Positions 59,916-63,599 of a stretch of 63,599 nt of DNA are shown here, piece by piece; the first letter of the stretch is position 1, and each line of letters begins with the position of its first letter. Location: contig DBEB01000010.1 of NCBI GenBank assembly GCA_002293855.1, positions 1 to 63,599 on the forward strand, in the 5' to 3' direction. Made by a program: the position numbers and the translations under genes. This stretch comes from Candidatus Falkowbacteria bacterium UBA917 (GTDB lineage: Bacteria; Patescibacteriota; Patescibacteriia; Patescibacteriales; Patescibacteriaceae). Below the pieces are notes generated by a model, which did no database searches, had not been told where the DNA came from, and saw only the letters and a list, made by a program, of their open reading frames with translations.

Positions 59916-60401
59916 TTACTTGCTAGCTTTTTTGACAACTTTTTTAGTCGCTACTTTAGGAGCGGCAATCTTACCACCTTGAGCAAGGATTGCAGCCTGA
60001 GCAGAAGCACTAACTAAGACTTTGGAGAAATTTAAATTGGCAACAGTCAAATCACCGTTAGAGAGAATTTTGACTTCACCGCCATTCTTGCTGATCAAAC
60101 CATGCTTAGCAAGAGACAAAGGATTGACCAAGTCACCAGCCTTGAACTTCAAATTGATAGCCTTGAAATTAACGACTTGCTTCTTGGCAAAGTGGGATTT
60201 GAAACCACGAACTTTAGGTACCTGCAAGAGCATTTGTCTCATACCGAGACGCTTCAAGCCACTGACACCAGAGCGAGCCTTTTGACCCTTGATACCACGA
60301 GTAGCAGAAGTACCGTGACCAGAAGCGTTACCGCGACCGACACGCTTAGGCTTATGGTAAGCACCAGCTGATGGCTTGAGATTACTTAATGATAATGACA
60401 T
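59916..60401 (-). CDS. rplO: Ribosomal protein L15
   Basis: 161 residues. N-terminal 'LSNLKPSAGAYHKPKRVGRGNASGHGTSATRGIKGQKAR' is the Gly/Arg-rich uL15 extension that reaches into the 50S core; the globular C-terminal part follows. A Lys/Ala-rich tail of about 20 residues is added beyond the family end. It directly follows rpsE; rpmD (L30), usual between them, is missing. Confidence 0.96.
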   Translation of the reverse strand: MSLSLSNLKPSAGAYHKPKRVGRGNASGHGTSATRGIKGQKARSGVSGLKRLGMRQMLLQVPKVRGFKSHFAKKQVVNFKAINLKFKAGDLVNPLSLAKHGLISKNGGEVKILSNGDLTVANLNFSKVLVSASAQAAILAQGGKIAAPKVATKKVVKKASK

Positions 60402-60422
60402 ATGGATAATTGATTATAGATA

Positions 60423-61094
60423 TTAAGCCTTAACCTCGACAGTTTCAGCAACTGGCAATTTTAAAGCCTTAGCTTTTTTGACTTTGAGAGAAGCGAGAGC
60501 GAGCATAACACACTTAGCGTTAGTAACATTGTTGTTAGTGCCAAGGATCTTACTGCTGATGTTGTGAATACCGGCTAGTTCCGCAATCATACGGACGACG
60601 CTACCGCAGATGATACCTTGACCCTTACGACCAGGCTTCAAAAGAATAAGAGAAGCACCGAATTTCTGACGAATTTCATGAGGAATAGTGTCGTTGGCTA
60701 GAGGTACATCAAGCATCTGCTTCTTGGCTTGGTTAACAGCTTTGGTAATAGCCATAGTAACGTCAGCGCCCTTAGCTAAACCCAAACCTACTTTGCCTTT
60801 GCCATTACCAATAGCAACACAAGCACGGAAACGCATACGCTTACCGCCGGCCATAACACGAGTTACGCGAGCAAGGTCAATGATCTTTTGTTCGAACTCA
60901 CTGTCTTGAGCAAAGGCATCATTGCGACCACCGCGCTGATTGCCACCACGACCGTGACCAGTACCATTGCCAGCAGAGCCAGAGTTAGTTTTATTAGAAC
61001 CACCAAAGGAACGGCGGTTAGCACCGGCAGCTCCAGCTGGTCGAGACTGAGCGCTAGGAGCGGCGGCAGGTTTTTTAGTTGATTGATTATCCAT
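60423..61094 (-). CDS. rpsE: Ribosomal protein S5 with long N-terminal extension
   Basis: 223 residues versus about 166 usually. Residues 1-58 are an Ala/Gly/Asn/Ser/Arg-rich tail; then the S5 core: 'RVMAGGKRMRFRACVAIGNGKGKVGLGLAKGADV', 'DVPLANDTIPHEIRQKFGASLILLKPGRKGQGIICGSVVRMIAELAGIHNI'. It supports decoding fidelity in 30S. The ATG at 61094 is the only start without a break in frame; an inner start that removed the tail is not evident. Confidence 0.95.
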   Translation of the reverse strand: MDNQSTKKPAAAPSAQSRPAGAAGANRRSFGGSNKTNSGSAGNGTGHGRGGNQRGGRNDAFAQDSEFEQKIIDLARVTRVMAGGKRMRFRACVAIGNGKGKVGLGLAKGADVTMAITKAVNQAKKQMLDVPLANDTIPHEIRQKFGASLILLKPGRKGQGIICGSVVRMIAELAGIHNISSKILGTNNNVTNAKCVMLALASLKVKKAKALKLPVAETVEVKA

Positions 61095-61102
61095 ATAGTA
61101 TA

Positions 61103-61456
61103 TTAAAATTCTAAGCCGCCTTCACGAGCACCATCAGCCAAAGCCTTGATACGACCGTGATAGAGATTGGCGCCACGGTCAAAAACTACCTGAGTAACTT
61201 TGGCTGCCTTAGCTTTTTCAGCCAATTTCTTGCCGAGAGCCAAAGCGGCTTCAGTCTTGGTTAATTTGGTAGTCAGTTCCTTAGCATGAGCGCTAGCTAA
61301 AGTCACACCAAGATCATCATTGATAATCTGAGCAAATAGATAGCGGTTGGATTTAAAGACGGACAAACGTGGACGAAGCGCAGTACCAAAAATCTTAGAA
61401 CGTACGCGAGCGGCGCGTCTAGCCTTAGTTTTTCCTTGCATAACAACTTTGTTCAT
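61103..61456 (-). CDS. rplR: Ribosomal protein L18
   Basis: 117 residues. 'RRAARVRSKIFGTALRPRLSVFKSNRYLFAQIINDDLGVTLASA' and the C-terminal 'VVFDRGANLYHGRIKALADGAREGGLEF' are diagnostic of uL18, which binds 5S rRNA with L5. Eight bases before rpsE. No SD. Confidence 0.96.
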   Translation of the reverse strand: MNKVVMQGKTKARRAARVRSKIFGTALRPRLSVFKSNRYLFAQIINDDLGVTLASAHAKELTTKLTKTEAALALGKKLAEKAKAAKVTQVVFDRGANLYHGRIKALADGAREGGLEF

Positions 61457-61467
61457 ATGATTTAAGA

Positions 61468-62007
61468 TTATTTGGCTGAAGTCTTACCAGCTTTACGTCT
61501 GATAACTTCGTCAACATATTTAATACCCTTACCCTTATATGGCTCGGGTTCTTTGAGACGACGGATACTAGCAGCAGTCTCACCTACTAATTGCTTGTCA
61601 AAGCCAGCGATGGTAATAAACTTACCTTCAACCACGGCAGTGATGCCTTTTGGTAGATTGAAGACAACTGGATGAGAAAAGCCAAGGCTCAAATTAACCT
61701 TGTCACCAGCGGAGGCCATTTTGTAACCGACACCGTTGATTTCTAATTTCTTTTCAAAGCCCTTGTTAACACCTTCGACCATATTGCGGATCAAAGAGCG
61801 CATCAAACCCCAGAGAGCGCGTTGCTTTTTGTCATCAGCATCCATCACAGTCACGCTGATTTGCTCGTCAGTGATAGCTAGTTTTACTTCAGCGGGAATC
61901 AACTGAGTCAAAGTGCCTTTTGGACCTTTGACGCTCAAAAGATCGCCTGTAAGCAAGACGGTAGTACCCTTAGGGATAGCGATTGGTAATTTTCCTAAAC
62001 GTGACAT
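61468..62007 (-). CDS. rplF: Ribosomal protein L6
   Basis: 179 residues, two alpha/beta repeats. 'MSRLGKLPIAIPKGTTVLLTGDLLSVKGPKGTL' at the start and 'RRLKEPEPYKGKGIKYVDEVIRRKAGKTSAK' at the end are typical uL6. It lies near the factor-binding site of 50S. Eleven bases before rplR. Confidence 0.97.
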   Translation of the reverse strand: MSRLGKLPIAIPKGTTVLLTGDLLSVKGPKGTLTQLIPAEVKLAITDEQISVTVMDADDKKQRALWGLMRSLIRNMVEGVNKGFEKKLEINGVGYKMASAGDKVNLSLGFSHPVVFNLPKGITAVVEGKFITIAGFDKQLVGETAASIRRLKEPEPYKGKGIKYVDEVIRRKAGKTSAK

Positions 62008-62026
62008 ATGATCTTATGATTAAAAA

Positions 62027-62440
62027 TTAATAAATTTCGCAAATCAACTCGCCGCCAATTTTACGCTTGCCAGCTTCTTTGTTGGTCATTAGTCCTTCGG
62101 AAGTGGACAAGATAGCGATACCAAGACCGTTCAAAACACGAGGCAACTCATCTTTACCAACATAGACACGACGACTAGGTTTAGAAGCACGTTCAATAGA
62201 AGTGATGGCACTTTCACCATTGTCCTTGTACTTCAAAGTGATTTTCAACTCGTCGAACATCATGTTCTTGTTCTTTTTGCTAGGGACCTTAAGCTGTTCA
62301 ACTTTTTCAATCCAATGAGTTTCTTGCAAGATTTTGGCGATTTGTAATTTCAGTTTGCTCATAGGCAAGACGACCTCAGCCTTTTTGATGGCGGCGGCAT
62401 TCCTGATTCTTGTGAGCATGTCTGCGATTGGATCTGTCAT
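62027..62440 (-). CDS. rpsH: Ribosomal protein S8
   Basis: 137 residues. 'MTDPIADMLTRIRNAAAIKKAEVVLPMSKLKLQIAKIL' at the start and 'GIAILSTSEGLMTNKEAGKRKIGGELICEIY' at the end are diagnostic of uS8, which binds 16S rRNA centrally and can repress its own operon. Nineteen bases before rplF. Confidence 0.97.
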   Translation of the reverse strand: MTDPIADMLTRIRNAAAIKKAEVVLPMSKLKLQIAKILQETHWIEKVEQLKVPSKKNKNMMFDELKITLKYKDNGESAITSIERASKPSRRVYVGKDELPRVLNGLGIAILSTSEGLMTNKEAGKRKIGGELICEIY

Positions 62441-62507
62441 AATTATTTATAAATTATTGCTACGAATTATCCGATAAGGATGTTCGTAGACGATTGTTTT
62501 CAATAAA

Positions 62508-62693
62508 TTACCAACTGGCTTTTCTGATACCAGGCAAGTCGGCGTTGTTTGCTAATTCCCGGAAACAAATACGGCACAAACCAAAATCTCTCATAAAACC
62601 GTGGTTGCGACCACAGCGCCAGCAACGGCGCACCACGCGGGTGGAGAACTTGGGAGGTCTGATAGCTTTAATTAGTAATGCTTTTCTTGCCAT
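62508..62693 (-). CDS. rpsN: Ribosomal protein S14, zinc-binding type
   Basis: 61 residues. 'CWRCGRNHGFMRDFGLCRICFRELANNADLPGIRKASW' contains both CxxC pairs of the type Z (zinc) form. It sits in the 30S head. The gap to rpsH is 67 bases and contains no gene. Confidence 0.97.
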   Translation of the reverse strand: MARKALLIKAIRPPKFSTRVVRRCWRCGRNHGFMRDFGLCRICFRELANNADLPGIRKASW

Positions 62694-62703
62694 ATGTAAT
62701 TTA

Positions 62704-63243
62704 TTAATCTTTCTTAAAGGGGAAACCTAGAGCACGCCAGAGTGCGAGGCCTTCTTCGGCAGTCTGGGCATTGGTGCTTAAGTTCACTTCTAAACCATGA
62801 ACCTTGTCAACTTGTTCGACTTTGATTTCAGCAAAAGCAGTGTGATCTCTGAAACCGATGCTGATATTACCAGTCTTGTCTACGCTAGCGGCATTAATAC
62901 CACGGAAGTCACGGACACGAGGGAAAGTAATGTTGATCAGCTTTTCAACGAAGTCATACATCTTTTCGCCACGCAAGGTAACGGCCACACCAACTACTTC
63001 GCCTTCACGAACCTTGAAAGCTGAGATAGACTTCTTGGCCTTGGTCAGAACCGGTTTTTGACCGGAGATGGCTTCTAAGTCTTTGATCACGCTTTCGATA
63101 TAAGCTTTGTCTTTGGTCATTTTACCAACGCCGACGTTGATGGAGACCTTTAGCAACTTAGGCACAGCCAAGACAGACTTGTAGCCGAACTGGGTGCGCA
63201 GAGCTGGGGCGATCTCTTTTTTGTATAACTCTCTTAATCTCAT
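62704..63243 (-). CDS. rplE: Ribosomal protein L5
   Basis: 179 residues. 'LKVSINVGVGKMTKDKAYIESVIKDLEAISGQKPVLTKAKKSISAFKVREGEVVGVAVTLRG' and 'RVRDFRGINAASVDKTGNISIGFRDHTAF' are diagnostic of uL5, which binds 5S rRNA. Ten bases before rpsN. Confidence 0.97.
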   Translation of the reverse strand: MRLRELYKKEIAPALRTQFGYKSVLAVPKLLKVSINVGVGKMTKDKAYIESVIKDLEAISGQKPVLTKAKKSISAFKVREGEVVGVAVTLRGEKMYDFVEKLINITFPRVRDFRGINAASVDKTGNISIGFRDHTAFAEIKVEQVDKVHGLEVNLSTNAQTAEEGLALWRALGFPFKKD

Positions 63244-63252
63244 AAGCTTTTA

Positions 63253-63585
63253 TTAATCAATGGTTTTTTTACATTTTTTACAAATTCTGATCTTCTTGTG
63301 CTTGGTAGCATCACCGACCTTGATCTCCTGATTTTCAAAAGCGATGCGAGTTGGTTTGGCACACTTAGGGCAAATCAATTGCAAATTAGACAAGTGAAGA
63401 GCGGCAGGAAATTCGACACGCTGACCTTTCTCGCCTTTCTTTTGAGGGCGCAAATGCTTGACCAACAAATTAAGACCTTCAACGCTGGCACGATTATCCT
63501 GAGGGAAAACTTGCAAAACCTTACCGACTTTGCCCTTGTCTTTACCGGCGATAATTTTTACTTGATCATTAGACTTTATCTTCAT
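63253..63585 (-). CDS. rplX: Ribosomal protein L24
   Basis: 110 residues. KOW motif 'KSNDQVKIIAGKDKGKVGKVLQVFPQDNRASVEGLNLLVKHLRP' near the start, and a C-terminal zinc ribbon with 'CPKCAKPTR...ICKKCKKTID', a variant with all four Cys. It starts 50S assembly. It is the first gene of the operon inside the window; upstream ribosomal genes (rplN, rpsQ, rpmC) would lie to the right. Confidence 0.96.
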   Translation of the reverse strand: MKIKSNDQVKIIAGKDKGKVGKVLQVFPQDNRASVEGLNLLVKHLRPQKKGEKGQRVEFPAALHLSNLQLICPKCAKPTRIAFENQEIKVGDATKHKKIRICKKCKKTID

Positions 63586-63599
63586 ATGAGCATTTATAC

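Noticed and set aside
1..63599. CRISPR arrays, prophage or insertion-sequence genes
   Set aside because: No regularly spaced repeats, integrase, transposase or phage structural gene were seen.

Overview
This window looks like a chromosome segment from a Patescibacteria (Candidate Phyla Radiation, CPR) bacterium, probably near the Parcubacteria side. The evidence is a ribosomal-protein operon that goes from rpsE straight to rplO with no rpmD (L30), zinc-type S14, a VirB6/TrbL-like membrane operon, and DUF5671, DUF4012, SIMPL and CxxC-x17-CxxC proteins. Most translation starts have no Shine-Dalgarno (SD) sequence. Genes are tightly packed and the code is standard: TGA ends mgtA and a small protein, and no gene has an in-frame TGA. 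The taxon is inferred from gene content only.

Layout. 1-5120 (minus): a secretion or conjugation-like membrane operon that leaves the window. 5228-9354 (minus): holB, an Asp-box lipoprotein, frr, rseP, hpf. 9361-12061: a REP-like palindromic repeat, a secreted protein with dockerin and C-terminal sorting-like domains behind a consensus promoter, and a small membrane protein. 12144-21504 (minus): a seven-gene run of MacA-like adaptor, ABC ATPase, two MacB-like permeases, DUF4012 protein, mreB and a glycosyltransferase. 21670-25385 (minus): a short cell-wall cluster of a membrane protein, mraY, ftsW and murG. 25527-29173 (plus): a Walker-A-less GspE/PilB-like protein followed by mgtA. 29236-30699 (minus): nfu and nifS. 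30874-33633 (plus): dnaB, ybaB, recR and an orphan. 33660-38040: zinc-ribbon protein, CPBP protease, cold-shock protein, tRNA-Gln, trhO, DUF1801, a Fur-family regulator and an unlisted 37-residue membrane peptide. 38049-42084 (plus): an exonuclease and a UvrD helicase-nuclease. 42147-45830 (minus): SIMPL, DsbA-like, SufS-like, orphan. 45934-54248 (minus): a ten-unit operon from aspS through alr, scpA, scpB, dacA and tpiA to tRNA-Thr. 54399-58456: orphans, recO, a second REP-like locus, and ruvX, map, adk. 58585-63585 (minus): secY and the spc-type ribosomal operon.

Two organisation-wide patterns stand out. First, many operons begin with clear sigma70-type promoters (TTGaca-17-TAtaaT). For holB, the GspE-like gene, the CPBP protease, the exonuclease and nfu, the -10 box lies 7-10 bases from the start codon, which predicts leaderless or nearly leaderless mRNAs. 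Second, the genes with clear SD sequences are almost all unidentified single genes with their own promoter and/or terminator: the dockerin protein, the peptide at 37779-37892, and the orphans at 11525, 33196, 45273, 54399 and 57950. Housekeeping genes instead have AT-rich, SD-less starts. This suggests two translation-initiation regimes.

The candidates most likely to be new biology are the heptad-glycine plus VirB6-like membrane operon, the dockerin/sorting-domain secreted protein, the pseudo-ATPase GspE-like protein, and the Fur-like regulator with a dyad filling its promoter spacer next to the 37-residue peptide. All positions and promoter calls were made by eye; no search was run.
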